DNA from: Dermacentor variabilis
Taxonomy: Eukaryota; Arthropoda; Arachnida; Ixodida; Ixodidae
Reading direction: 5' to 3'
DNA length: 64,000 bases
NCBI RefSeq assembly: GCF_050947875.1
Contig: NC_134569.1
Location: 38,977,277 to 39,041,276, forward strand
Position 1 is the stretch's first letter, and each line of letters opens with the position of its first letter. The translations under genes and the position numbers were made by a program. Shown one piece after another: positions 10,328-21,563 of this stretch. The notes beneath the pieces were generated by a model. The model was not told the origin of the DNA. It did no database searches and worked only from the letters and a program-made list of their open reading frames with translations.

Positions 10328-11560
10328 TTATTTGTGATCTTCCCTTCAAGTAGTTGAACTCACGAGTTCGTTAATTATGAGTTCGTTGATTATCTGTCCA
10401 TACGTTGTACTGCCGTCAAATGCGTGTTAGAAGAGCCCGCGTTGTGGAAGCGCAAAGCGATATCGAATATGCAAATAACAGGGTTTTAGGTTACTGTTAT
10501 GTACTAATAATAGTCACACTCGTACCATAGTAGATATAAACAACGTCGGATTTTAATTGCGAAGAGATTCTAGACCATAACCGAGCTGTGTTCTAGGAAA
10601 AATTATCTCTGCTGTTTAATATTTCCCAGAAGTTTGACAAGTTCCAAGAGATGCAAGAAATTAGAACCGGTGTTTCTTGCCCACAAAAGCTCGTACATTC
10701 TGCTGCGCCTACGTATAATAATCGGCTCATATGTTTCCAGATTGTATTAGTTTTAACTTGCGCGCGTACACTTCGTCACTGAGACAGCACGCAATGTTAA
10801 CACATATTTTGTCGCAAAAATATTTCTCAGATATTTGTCACGAAAAAGGGTGGACCCACTGAAAGAGAAAAGTTTGACATTCAGGGAGGGAAGCAGGTTG
10901 TAAGAAGCATGGACATTTGTAATACACAAGTAAACGTGGGCAGAAGTAAAAATGAGCATACGAATGCAAGCAAAAACTGACCTGATTATAGTGAGACACG
11001 TGCATTTCATATGCATCAAACTCATACAGTGAACTAGGCGTAAAAAAAGTTTGTCATGGAAAGCAATAGATTAATGTTCTGTGCAAACAACTTCTACTGA
11101 TTAATTTTTTATAACATTCTAACATCCTTATGTCCATCATTAAGTGTCAGCTGCAGCAAGCAGGTATGTCACAATATGAAATTTTCTTTATAGACCACTT
11201 TTATTTACAGATGGAGTTGCACTAAATTGTATGAGACAGAGCATGTGTGTTGCTGTCGCTGGAACATTTGCATCAGTATTATTGCGTAGGCTTTTCGTTC
11301 TAAATTAATTGAATGTTGCAACAGGCATGGTAGCATAGTAAAAGTTCTTTGCTTTTGCATTACTCGTCATTACTGTCAAAATAAAATGGGAACTTACCTA
11401 AATACTAGGAATAAACATATAATTGATGTTTTGGAGCCTCTATGGGGCCCGTGTTGGCACGGAAGAGCCAAGCCAGAGGGTCTGATTATTTATGCACTAG
11501 GTGGCACAGAGTGCAGATGTATACCTCTGGATTTGTCCAGTGTCCTATGAAATGTCTAGT
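10328..11560. other. Intergenic, nothing recognised
   Basis: AT-rich. A short imperfect tandem (GAGTTCGTTAATTAT / GAGTTCGTTGATTAT) lies near 10364-10393. No gene or element was identified. Confidence 0.4.
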
Positions 11561-11574
11561 TGTTTTACATTTGT

Positions 11575-11682
11575 AACAACATTTCAATGTATCAATAGTT
11601 TTTTTGTATCCTCCCTCCCTCTCTCCTTATGCAATACCCAAATACCCCTTAAGGGTAAAATAAATGAGGATGATGAAGATTA
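11575..11682 (+). mobile_element. Possible LINE 3' tail
   Basis: The block ends TTAAGGGTAAAATAAATGAGGATGATGAAGAT: a polyadenylation-like AATAAA followed by a short GATGAT-type simple repeat, the usual 3' terminus of several non-LTR elements. No coding remnant precedes it, so the call rests on the tail alone. Confidence 0.35.
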
Positions 11683-11767
11683 CCCCGCATCCAGTTTATT
11701 GCATATATTGGTAACTGAATACGTAACTCTAAAAGTAAACATGAAGCGAGACACTTGTCTCTTGTGA

Positions 11768-12439
11768 CTACGCCAGCATTGATATACAGCTCACTTTGTT
11801 CCACCTAATGCATAAATGATCAGACCTTCCTGCCTTGCTCTTTGCTGTGAACTAGGGGCCTGCAGTGACTCTCAAATGCCAATTATGTACTTATTCCTAG
11901 TGCTTAGTCGAGCGATTGTTTCATTTTGACCATTCACTACCTCACCTGACAAGTTGTCAGTGAACATTTTATTACTAGGCAGCATGTAATCGTATTGCAG
12001 TGTACCATATGCTAGTCACCACTACCAGGTGCCTTCACATGGCTCAAACACTGCTACACAAATGGTAGATTTTGTTTCTTAAGTGAGAGCAACACTATAG
12101 CTCATGTGCTTTAGAGCAAGAACAAAATAACAGCACATGTGAATGCGTTCTTTGAATAGTACCCACTTGTGGCATGAGCACTGCCACTTTATGGATAGCG
12201 TGAGAAATCTGTGGAGAAGCCTTGGCCACATTAAAGCTATGAATGTATTTTAATACAGTGAATTCAGTCAGCAGGGCTGTCAGTGAACTGCTACATGCTG
12301 TCCTTAATCAAGCCCTAACTACTTGGAGCACAAATCAAGTTATAAAATACGGTTTCATGTTAAGTGACAATAAGATTGCTGTTTGGAGAGAACAGCTGGG
12401 CCAGTGTTATGGAGAATACTTAAAGCTTGTACCTTTAAT
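11768..12439. other. Intergenic, nothing recognised
   Basis: AT-rich with only short chance frames. Confidence 0.4.
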
Positions 12440-12685
12440 TGAAAAAAAAAATTAATTCTGTGCTTTCACATGCCAAAACCACAGTATGATTATGAAGCAC
12501 ACCGTAATAAGAGACTCTGGATACACCTTGAAAACCCCAGGTAGTCAAAACTGACCACCTGGGGTTCTTTAATGTGGAACTAAATCTATGTACATGAGTG
12601 TTTTTGCTTTCTAATTTCATCGAAATGCAGCCACCGTGGCTAATAATCAAAACCGTGACCTAGCCGCTAAGGAACCGCTACGGGT
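12440..12685 (-). repeat. Ruka-type SINE carrying an internal hairpin insertion
   Basis: On the minus strand the order is a tRNA-like head (about 12680), a degraded box B, GTGGCTGCATTTCGATG (about 12630), ATTAAAGAACCCCAGG (about 12570) and a tail near GGTTTTGGCATGTGAAAGCA. Between the CCCCAGGTGGTCA block and the ATCCAGAGTC block, where the copies at 29.9 and 35.3 kb have only a few bases, this copy has extra sequence that is the complement of the preceding block, forming a hairpin at 12533-12566. Confidence 0.75.
12533..12566. repeat. Near-perfect hairpin inside the SINE
   Basis: Arms 12533-12547 (AACCCCAGGTAGTCA) and 12552-12566 (TGACCACCTGGGGTT) pair at 14 of 15 positions around a 4-nt loop. 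One arm is ordinary SINE sequence; the other is extra compared with the other SINE copies in the window. Confidence 0.85.
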
Positions 12686-13349
12686 ACTTGTATCTTTGAC
12701 ATTGATGCTGTATAAAATAAGTACTTATAATGCATATGTAAGATGTAGTAGACGAAAAATTTTTTTCCCTCTTTGATACTGCTGTTTCAACCATGTCATA
12801 AGCTACTTCACTGCACAGCCAGTTTTAATGCGATAGTGTTAAGGACCCTGCTTTGCAAAAAAATTCTGTGGCGGCGTCTTGTGTCAGGCATCGTTTTGTG
12901 AAAAATCATTCTAAACCACAACCACGCTGGCCCTCCAAGTGGCGCAGAGGTGTTTAATTGAATTCCTCAAAGTAAAATGCGTCAGAATGATTGTGAAGTA
13001 CGACGTAAACACAACCTACACACAGACATTATAGTGTGGGATTGTAATTTGAATATACTAGAAAACATGATTGTTACACGGAAACTGAAACACAAACCCC
13101 TTTTCCAGCGTTTCCACCATTCATAGAGCGGTGCAGCCCACTCAGTTCCTTGCAACACCATACAGATGGCGCTCGCCTCCGTGCATCTGCAAGAACGCTG
13201 CAGTTGCCGGGAAGCTTAACTGTCACACCACACGCCACTTGCTGATTTTCTGGCTCTTGCTAAATTGGAACTAGACTTGCATCACAAATGCTGTGTCAGG
13301 CTTCCATAAAAAAACTCAACTGCTTCAAGCAGATCCATTTGTTATTATT
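12686..13349. other. Intergenic, probably old repeat, no gene
   Basis: No motif-bearing frame. A moderately GC-rich block at 13080-13220 looks repeat-like but I could not define ends. Confidence 0.3.
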
Positions 13350-13353
13350 TTAA

Positions 13354-14261
13354 AGGGCTGCTCACCAGGTCTGGCCATTTTGAGCTGACAAGCACGGAGC
13401 ATACAATGCCTGATAACGATCGTGTCTGCAAAGTATTATGTCGCTACGGGCCGCGGAAAGATCTGAAATTTCAAGCCAAATACTATTTTTTCTTCTCCTC
13501 GCGGCCGCTGCGCTCCAAGCTGGAGGATGACGTACACGTGCTAGTGCACCTATGTACACGTGCTTGTGTTGTGGTGTCACTTGTGGTGACACGTGACTTT
13601 GAGAATTATTAAAGGCAACATCTGTTATTTGTGTAATATGTTGCATGAGTAGATGAATTAAAGCTTAGAGAAATAATAAAACACACAAACCGAATGTCTG
13701 TGTGTTCTTGTTTTACTTCGCACTGCAGTAGGAGAGATGTACTTCCGTGTTGTCTGCTTGTTCCCATGTCATGCAGTCGCGCGTGCAGACACCAAAACTG
13801 TGTCGTTTTCTACTGCGTTCCAGCGCAGGGTCATGCTCTGTGATCCGCTTGTGTCTGCCTCAGTATTCGTGTAGCATTGAATTTAACGGCTAGTCATGTT
13901 TCCTTGTGCACAGCGCGTAAAATTGTGCGCTGCGCGAACGAGACAACAGCTCATGCGCGACACCATCAGCGGAAATGCATAGCGCTGGAAAAAGAAAAAG
14001 CGAGGATCCTCGAGGTGCGGCATGAGAGAACGCAGGGTAGGAATTTCGCTTGCGGAAGCTAGATGGGGCAAGTGGAGAGAGTGTCTCGCTTGGCATTGGA
14101 GCTTGTCTCCTGAAATCATGCATTCGCGGCACTGGAATATTTCTATCTCGGCTATTAATGAGCTGACTTGAAAAAAATTTTTGTGGTTGAATGCTCCCTA
14201 GAAGACATGTAACATCTTCCAGCGTATAACCAAAGTTTGCCGTGTGGCCTGGTGTGGCCCT
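13354..14261. mobile_element. 908-bp TTAA-flanked non-autonomous element
   Basis: The left end AGGGCTGCTCACCAGGTCTG and the reverse complement of the right end (AGGGCCACACCAGGCCACAC) are imperfect terminal inverted repeats. Each is preceded by TTAA (13350-13353 and 14262-14265), the target choice of piggyBac-type transposases. The interior holds no transposase; the small frames inside are on both strands and lack motifs. Family assignment to piggyBac is inference from TTAA alone. Confidence 0.65.
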
Positions 14262-14265
14262 TTAA

Positions 14266-15222
14266 ACTGTACACTGTCATGAAACTGGGGCATTACCCAA
14301 CATTTCGAGACTGAACATCCCATCTTTCTGTCTTTATCTTTTCTTCAGAGCTTTCTCCTTTGAGTCCAAATGCAACTTCTGCTCATTTTTTATACGTGTT
14401 CTTGGAGGCCAACCCTACGGTCGGTGCTTATTGCGTTAGCTGGCACAACCAGCTTTGTCCGCATAAGAAAAATGGGCGCGCATTGTTCATTCTCCTGTGC
14501 CTGCAATTACCTGGGCTACGGGAACAATGCTCAGTGGGTTATTGGCCTTCCACTTCGGTCTTGTGAAATATTTGCCAAATTTATATAGAGCCTTTCAATA
14601 ATTTTTAATGACCAAATGTATGGTACTTGATTAATTATTTTATTTTGTTTATATTTTTAGATGTAGTGCTTATCGCAAGGAACAAGCCTCGTTAACTCTG
14701 TGCTGGTTTTTTTTTTCTTGGTCAAGGTGGCAGCATTGCACAGGTAAAATTGCTGGCTTTGAACACTTCAAAGTTTTGTTTGCAATATATATCGATGAAA
14801 TGGTAATTCTTTAGTGACCTTAATTATTTATATATCTCAGCTTTGGCACTAAACAAACTAATAAGCATTCCATGCAGTCAATAACTAAACAGAACATCAG
14901 GGTTAGTTTTGCACAAAATTACAATGTGGTTAAAAGGGCATAAAAAAGAGGCTGTATGTTGCCATTCATTATATTCTCATGACTTTAAATAGACTACTAT
15001 GCTAGTTGTGTGCGCATGTAATTTTTCATATTGGCACCTCCATGAAGTGTAGTTATTCGAGCACTTGATATTCCTTCTAATCGTCTTTTGGTTAGTGCTA
15101 AATTATTGGATGTAAAGATTTATATCTGAGAACTGGGGCAGATCTGCACTGTTGTATGGGTCCTACTCATTTTTATTTTTCTGCGCAATACAGTTGCATG
15201 CTTATATTGCCTGTTCTTGCAT
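14266..15222. other. Intergenic, nothing recognised
   Basis: AT-rich, with only short overlapping frames on the plus strand near 14360-14590 that show no motif. Confidence 0.4.
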
Positions 15223-15405
15223 TCACGTGGTAATGATTCTGTTTTCTGCAAACTGTTTTAGACGCTTGCTGGCCACTTCACGCACCAAGCGCGTTTGCTG
15301 CTGAGTGAACACGCCATTGTATACCTGTCGAAATGCGGGCCACATTTGCTGCTGTGCTTTTGTCCTGGGCCATTCTTGTCGTGACCAGTGCCAGCCATCG
15401 GGCAC
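15223..15405 (-). CDS. Candidate terminal exon of an unidentified minus-strand gene
   Basis: A 60-residue frame ending in a stop at 15223 begins VPDGWHWSRQEWPRTKAQQQ and continues with MWPAFRQVYNGVF. Its Trp, Arg and Gln richness looks like real protein. A pyrimidine-rich acceptor (TTTCTTACCTGCCCAAG) sits immediately upstream at 15406, with the exon opening in phase 0. I do not recognise the family. The upstream exon was not found; the THAP-like start at 20997 on the same strand is one conceivable but unproven partner. On the plus strand the same site happens to read CAG|GTAAGA, a donor-like sequence, but all plus frames here have stops. Confidence 0.35.
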   Translation of the reverse strand: MPDGWHWSRQEWPRTKAQQQMWPAFRQVYNGVFTQQQTRLVREVASKRLKQFAENRIITT

Positions 15406-15423
15406 CTTGGGCAGGTAAGAAAT

Positions 15424-18089
15424 GGTGCCAATCCGCTATGGATGATTACCTATTAAGTGTAACATGATGACCCTTTTAATGCTTCTGAAATTTGATGGGT
15501 TTTTCACCAATGTTCTATTACAGTGGCCTAGCTGCTAGCAGTTATGTAATATCAAATTATAAGCACTTGCGCAGAGGTGTACAGATATATTGGTTGTGGA
15601 AAGTACAACCTGCAGGTAGCTAAATTTGAAGGGAAAATGAGAGTCTCTGCACTCATTGTGCTCCAGTTTCGGTCATCTGTTTATTTTCAGTATTTATTAT
15701 TATTATACAATAGCAAAGCTCATTGCAAAATGTAACCTGGGAGTGTCGATATTTGCAACAAAGATTTAATTGCAAGAAAGCTCCACTTGCAATTTTTAGG
15801 TTAAGCCATGTTTGAGGCAACTGAATCTTCCACATCTGGGGTTCTCAGGAATTGGTGCAAGAAAGAGGCAGGCATAGTTTAATGAGTGTTGGAGATGTTT
15901 GCCTGGGCATATTATGCCTAGCGTCTTACTCCAAATAACAAAGGTGATGCACGAAATAATGCACTCATACATAATATGCACGTAGACGGCATACACAAGT
16001 GACAAGCACAAGCACTCACAGTGCAGGCAATTGAAGTGTCTGGCTCATGCCACTGTATTGGAGGAAGTCTAATAGGGCTCTGTTTGCATGCACGCATACT
16101 TGCGTGCATGCATGCATGTTGCCACTCATATTTAAAACAGACTTAGGGACAGCTCTTGCAGTTGTGTAGCTCGTAGAGATATGCAAAACACGATATAAAT
16201 AATTGCAAACATTGCGTGCTACAAAGTGATGATGTATGTGCAGTTAGTGCAAGAAGTAGTTAATGTAGGTGACATTTAACAGAATATGGCGTAGACAGTT
16301 GCAGTCATGCCTTGTAAGGCCACTCGGTGTGTGAAAATTACATTTTGTGTTGATATATTTAATGGGAAAGGGCTGCTGGATTGCTGCAGAGGTGTAGAGG
16401 TCTGAGGATATGCAGGATTCAAGGACAATGTCTAAGTTGTGTCTATGGTAGGCATCAGAAAGCATATTGCTCAGTGGGAGCATACATGTTGTAGAATTGT
16501 ACATTCCTTACCTTTTGCATGGTTGTGACAAGTTTCAGCAATGCCACGGTTGTAACGACTACTGTGACACAATGGCGTTTACATAACATGCAGGGAGGTT
16601 CCAACATTTACTATGGGTGCATACCTGAGAACCTCACCATTTCACTGGAAGCAGGTTCTATGATGGGCGTAAACTGCCTTGGCCACCCAATAATCCACAT
16701 CTCTCATGTGCATTTGAGATATTGCACTGCTGTGTTGATTGACCTTCACCTAACCCAGTGACTTCACTGTGACTTTGGTGAAGCGTTCACTTTAATTCAC
16801 AAGGGGCTCTGATTTTACTGCAAATTTACAGCGGCCACTTTACAAGCTTGACATGTAGGTACGGCAACAGCTTAAATTTACGCCATTATTGTGACAACTT
16901 CTGCACTGAATTGGCAGTGTTTGCATTGGGCCTATGCTGCAACTGCAAGAATGTGGCTGTTGATGTTGTATACTGATATCATCTGTAGTTGCGAGCAAAC
17001 TGTGACCAAGGCTGTTTTGATTTCTGCAGTATAGCAACAAGAATTATTGAACGGTGAGCAGCTGTTAACACTGCACTCTGCATTACTGCTATCGAACCAT
17101 GTCTCGTTTACAGCAAGAAATGATCATCGTCATGTCATAACATTGATGAACTATAATCTGATTTAAAAAAATGCTTGGACTGATGGTGAAAGTGAGACTT
17201 TATCCTCTGAAATCACTGTGCCCACCAAATGTGCTTCAACATTATTGATTAAGCACAAGCACTAATCGCAACAGTGACTCATGGGGCACTCATAATGGTT
17301 TTCACCACAGTGCATAAGACAATCTTAAATTAGAAATTAAGAGATAAAAGGAAAGCAACAGGAAAATTACATTGTAGCCCCTATTTAGGTAGGAAAGGTG
17401 GCCACTGAAGATGTCATTATCGATGAAGAGAGTGTCAGTGTGAACGTCGCAGGGCAAGGGAAATTCCTTTGTCTATCCTACAAGTTTTTTTGAAAATTTA
17501 GATAATTTCAGAGGAGCTTCATATAAGTCCATCAACCATGTCATTATTTCATATCCGTAAATAAACCATCAAGTATTACAAGGAGCATGCTCACCCATTT
17601 CCTCCAATGCACTGCAACGGCCTGCGAATGCACGCTGGGTTATGAAAGGTAGGAGCACCATGCGCCCCTTTCGCCTCATTTCCCCATTGCCTTCACGATA
17701 CCACGACATTGTGGTTCGGTGGGATCCATGGAAAGAGGAAGAGTATCTGTCACTTTGTGAGCAGGACGTTCCTCTTGCAGAAGTAAGAATACCGTATAAA
17801 AAAGTGTCTGTATAAAAAAGCATCTCTCTGGCCGTGAGTGAGCTGTCCATCCGGTGAGTGAGCATTTCACCCGACCAACTGCGTGAGACGAGAGACGCAT
17901 CCGCCTATTACTGTATTACAGATTGGAAGTCCCTTTCCAAGTGCTTATTGCTTACTTTACTGCTCCACATAGCATACTGCATACTATGTGTAGGGTTCAG
18001 TCACTATTAAGTCATTGCTGCATCTTCCAGTACAACAGCTGTTCACAATCAATAATTTGTTACTTCTGTAAGCTGTACAGATCTTCATA
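15424..18089. other. 2.7 kb with no recognised gene
   Basis: AT-rich, with short frames on both strands. A small GCATG palindromic cluster (TGCATGCATGCATG) lies near 16103-16117. The overlapping minus-strand frames at 17569-17900 show no motif and no splice context. Confidence 0.4.
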
Positions 18090-18229
18090 CTTTTTTTTTA
18101 TGCCTTCCATTGGAGATGGAGTTGTATGACATTCACTCTTTCTTTGGAACACTGCATCCTCAAGACTGTCTTGGTTGCATCCCTGCTATATGGTTTTCGG
18201 AGACCAAAAAATGGGGCATAAACCATCTC

Positions 18230-19461
18230 ACCTTCAATGTCAACACTACTGCGATTGGCATTCAAGCTACAATAAAAATAATAAAAGTAAATGATAAAAA
18301 AAAGAATAGAACATTGTAATAAAACCATGCTACTAAATTCGTCAGCTATCGGTATCGTACCCAGCTTTAAAACATTGGGTGTCGTCTTTCAAGAAACCTT
18401 ATCCTGGGATACACATATCAATTGCTTAGCAGTAGAACGGTCAAAGGTAATTGGTATTGTTTATTGCAGTTACCATGTACTGCCACAAAAAGGTTCTGAT
18501 GCTTATTTTTGACAGTTTTTCAATCTCTGCTTTATTATTGTCAATTAGTTTGGGCTACCACCACTCAAGAAAATCTGCACAACATTCATGTCTTGAATAA
18601 AACGTTCCTACGTGTAATTGAAAATGTCCCTTGGGTCTTTCAGACACGGGAATTTTTTATAAAATATTGGGTGATGCCAATTGCAACAATGTACAATTGC
18701 TGATTGCATCTCTACACAGTTCGGAATCGTATAATATAAACAAGAGTTATATATAATAGTTCATATATAAACAAGACTTAGAAACTGGGGCGGGTTGTCT
18801 TGAGCAACTTGCCAAGTTACAAAACAATATCACTATGTACGCAACACGCAAAAAGGAATGCTGCAAAATACCTTCAGTAAGAACAACATATGAACAGCAG
18901 ACGCCTCGAAATAATGATTAGTGAATAGATTAAGCAGTGAAGTGATTCAGTTGGAGAACACTACCCTTAAAGTTATTATTTGTTATTTCATCTTGAAACT
19001 CGATGAAGGTCTTTGAAAAAAAAATTTTTCTGAGCAAGAAAATTGTGTTTGGTGTGGTGCTTTCCTTTATTTTTTTGATGAGAGCAATATCTTCGCTTTG
19101 TTTCGTTCCTGCTCTGCATCAAGCAGAAATATATTTGCATAATAAGTTACACCTTGGGCTTCTTTCTTTCTTTTGCGTCTCTGTACAAGATTGCATTTGT
19201 CTGTGTAGGGATGCATGATTGTATTTTATGTATTCCTGTAAGATTGTGTAAGCTTGTATTTTTTGTACACAACACTTTTTTTATTTGCATAACTTTTGTA
19301 TTATTTCTCAAAAGCTATAGGCTGATTGTATTTATGGCGGTGCTGTGAATGCCAATGCGGGGGCTGTGGCATTGTCAAGCTATCGTAATGACAGCTTTTT
19401 TCACATGCCCCTTTATATCATTACGCTGTACTGATACGAAAAATAAATGTCATTGTCATTG
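18230..19461 (+). mobile_element. 5'-truncated LINE: end of reverse transcriptase and 3' UTR
   Basis: Two frames read as the post-catalytic end of a non-LTR reverse transcriptase: PSFKTLGVVFQETLSWDTHI (about 18360-18420), then SLLYYCQLVWATTTQENLHN and LNKTFLRVIENVPW (about 18520-18640). These follow the usual order of a 'LGV.D..L.W..HI' block, a 'L.YC..VWG' block and a 'L...Q.K..R.I' block. A stop and frameshifts separate them. A long 3' UTR follows and ends at AATAAATGTCATTGTCATTG (19442-19461), a simple-repeat tail. The catalytic YADD region is absent, so the copy is dead. Confidence 0.75.
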
Positions 19462-19464
19462 TAT

Positions 19465-19704
19465 CAACTCACCATAATGGTACTGCTGAAACACGTCTTG
19501 TGTAAGGCGTTGCCATTGAAGAGGTTCATTGAAGAGTGGCACATACCCAGTAACAGAAGTCGGCATGAAAGAGGTTAACTGATAAGCAGCACATACACAA
19601 TGTGACATACCCATGGTCCAACTTGGCCTGATGATGGGTTTCAAACCTGGTTTCCTCATCACAGCAGCTCAATATTCTAACCATTAGACCATGGGCTACC
19701 CCAA
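19465..19704 (-). repeat. tRNA-headed SINE (tRNA-Glu-like), not Ruka
   Basis: Reading the minus strand from 19704, the head contains CCCATGGTCTAATGGTTAGA (box A) and CCAGGTTTGAAACC (box B) at tRNA spacing, similar to tRNA-Glu. A tRNA-unrelated body follows, toward the LINE tail at 19461. The acceptor stem does not pair properly and the sequence continues past the tRNA, so it is a SINE and not a tRNA gene. Confidence 0.6.
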
Positions 19705-20318
19705 TGTTGCTAGACTAGCTTCAGTTGTAAAACTCTCCGCCCACGCGCTTACAGCCGCTGTCACCACTTCTGTGACAGCTGCCAGGTGGCAGCACCGTTC
19801 CATCGAGCTCCACTGCAGACGCCTCGCCGCAGCTCGTGCGGACGGGCAGTTTACACGTGTCTCACGCTTGCTGGCATTCTCGCTTGTCCAAATTAGTGAT
19901 ACCATGAAAGCGGTATCCACCTACAGCGATAAGATTTATCGGGCCACTTGGTTCATAATGAAAGAAGTGTAAACTGCACGAAAGGAAGAAACGCATACAG
20001 CGAAGCGCAGAAGCTGCGTTTCTAAATGTCTTAACATGTCTTAATGTCTTAATGTGTTTCTTCCTGTTGTCTTAACATTTCATGCAGTTTCTTAACGTTT
20101 TGCGCAGTTTATGCTCAGGAGCCTGAAGATCTGGCCAAAGTGTGTGATTGTAGGATGATCTTCATCACCACCAAAGCTTCTCACCATGCCAAAGAAGCTC
20201 TACAAAAAGAAATATGAGGCCAGCCTTTGAACACGCAAGCCAAAAAAAAGAAAAGAAAAAATCGTTGGCTCTTCCACTCCGTGAAGATGGTTAATGAGTG
20301 AAGCTGAAACGTGCGGCC
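19705..20318. other. Intergenic, nothing recognised
   Basis: Includes short imperfect repeats of ATGTCTTAA near 20026-20052. No gene identified. Confidence 0.35.
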
Positions 20319-20500
20319 CCTGTGTTTATAATAATAATAATAACTTCTTTATTTCCATCAGTGATGGAGGAGACTGCGGGTAAAAGTCGCTTTAGAGGCA
20401 AGTGACTTGACTAGAGCCCGCAGCCTCCTGGGTTAATCACTGGGTTAATCCCGAGGGTTCATTAAAGTATTTCTCAATTATGAGGTTACACACACAATCG
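20319..20500 (-). mobile_element. LINE 3' end with (TTA)n tail
   Basis: On the minus strand the sequence runs through a GC-moderate 3' UTR (TCTCCTCCATCACTGATGGA) into AATAAAG and then a TTATTATTATTAT tail at 20328-20342. This is the usual 3' terminus of a non-LTR element. No coding portion is preserved. Confidence 0.45.
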
Positions 20501-20736
20501 GCTGCGACGGAGAGAACGACGTCACTGACGGTACGCCCACAGTCCGCCGTTGTCGCTTGCGTTCAATGTCTCTAGTTTGCTTGGCGGCGTGGTTAGCAGC
20601 CTTGACCCGGCATTTGCCACTTGTGATTCTTCGAAATTAAATTTCTTCAAACTTAGATCTGTCCATTACGTAACACAGTGAGTGCCTCATACTCCCTTAA
20701 GCAATGGCTCATACCCCCGCAAATGCCACCTCCCCA

Positions 20737-20997
20737 TTACGACGACAGAAGTGAAATCCTACGCTGGAATGATGAACAGCAACGCAGCCAGCTGTGGAAG
20801 ATGACAACGAACGCGGGAGCAGTGGCACGAGCACGTGCCGCGGATTTCGTGGAGAGTTTCCGGTCGGCACGAGGAATCGCTCTGTTCCACGCCAAGCGAA
20901 GCGTCGCATTGCTGGGAGCACAGAAAAAGTGGCGCGCCGAACTGTCGACATCGTTCCGATAGCCGCCTATGCAGCCAGGTACGCAGCACGTCGGCAT
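20737..20997 (-). CDS. THAP-type zinc-finger N-terminus, probably a fragment
   Basis: An 86-residue frame starts MPTCCVPGCIGGYRND and continues HFFCAPSN...LRLAWNRAIPRADRKLS. This fits the first two-thirds of a THAP DNA-binding domain: an N-terminal Cys pair, the aromatic/Pro patch and the invariant Trp. The distal C-x2-H-F zinc ligands, expected just after KLSTKSA, are not seen in any frame. It may therefore be frameshifted, cut by an intron, or the residue of a P-element-like transposase. THAP domains occur both in cellular regulators and in P-type transposases; which this is cannot be told here. Confidence 0.5.
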   Translation of the reverse strand: MPTCCVPGCIGGYRNDVDSSARHFFCAPSNATLRLAWNRAIPRADRKLSTKSAARARATAPAFVVIFHSWLRCCSSFQRRISLLSS

Positions 20998-21336
20998 CGT
21001 CTGCTAATATTCTTAACAAACTTGGCGAAGACTACAGTTTCGCGGATGACATACTTGCTGAAATTTGCCATCAACAATGAACCACAGAATACACCAACGC
21101 CGCACCGCGTGCTCAGTCCGGCGCGCCCGCGTAGCCGGCTAGTGAGGAAGTGAAGCTGGGCGCAACTGCAGCGCCACGAAGGCACGGGCAGGTGGCAGTT
21201 CCGCGCAACGGCGCTGAGTTTGAAAACTGAAGCTAGTCTAGTAACGTTGGGCTACCCAGCAACCCCAAGTTAGTGGGAGAATGGTTGGAGACAGATAGAC
21301 AGGCCCCGGAAAGTGCAAGAAGTACAATAATAATAC

Positions 21337-21542
21337 TCTAGGAGCCATTGTCATCCCCGTTGGCTGTCTTTTATACATGGCATGCTCCGGCGCATGTGTC
21401 TCGTGCTGCGAGCTGCGCGAAGAAAAAAGGGAAGAATAATAAAAGGGAGCTTCTTCTGCTCCTGCTATCACTTCAAATGGTTCTCAGGCCTTTCGCTCGC
21501 CGACTCGCTCATTGTTGTAGTGGACCTAACCTCGGTCCCTAT
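21337..21542 (+). repeat. 5' LTR
   Basis: About 206 bp. Shared blocks with the 3' LTR include AAAAAGGGAAGAATAAT, ATGGTTCTCAGG, CTTTCGCTCGC and GTGGACCTAACCTC. The ends TCTAG...CCTAT were placed from the flanking AATAC duplication and lack the usual TG...CA, so they may be off by a few bases. An AATAAA at about 21436 could be its polyadenylation signal. Confidence 0.65.
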
Positions 21543-21546
21543 AACG

Positions 21547-21560
21547 TGGTCACCCGGATG
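21547..21560 (+). other. Probable primer-binding site
   Basis: TGGTCACCCGGATG begins a few bases after the 5' LTR, where a tRNA 3'-end complement (TGG...) is expected. The primer tRNA is not identified. Confidence 0.4.
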
Positions 21561-21563
21561 TAA

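Noticed and set aside
19620..19704. tRNA gene on the minus strand
   Set aside because: Box A and box B are present but the acceptor stem does not pair and the sequence continues into a SINE body.
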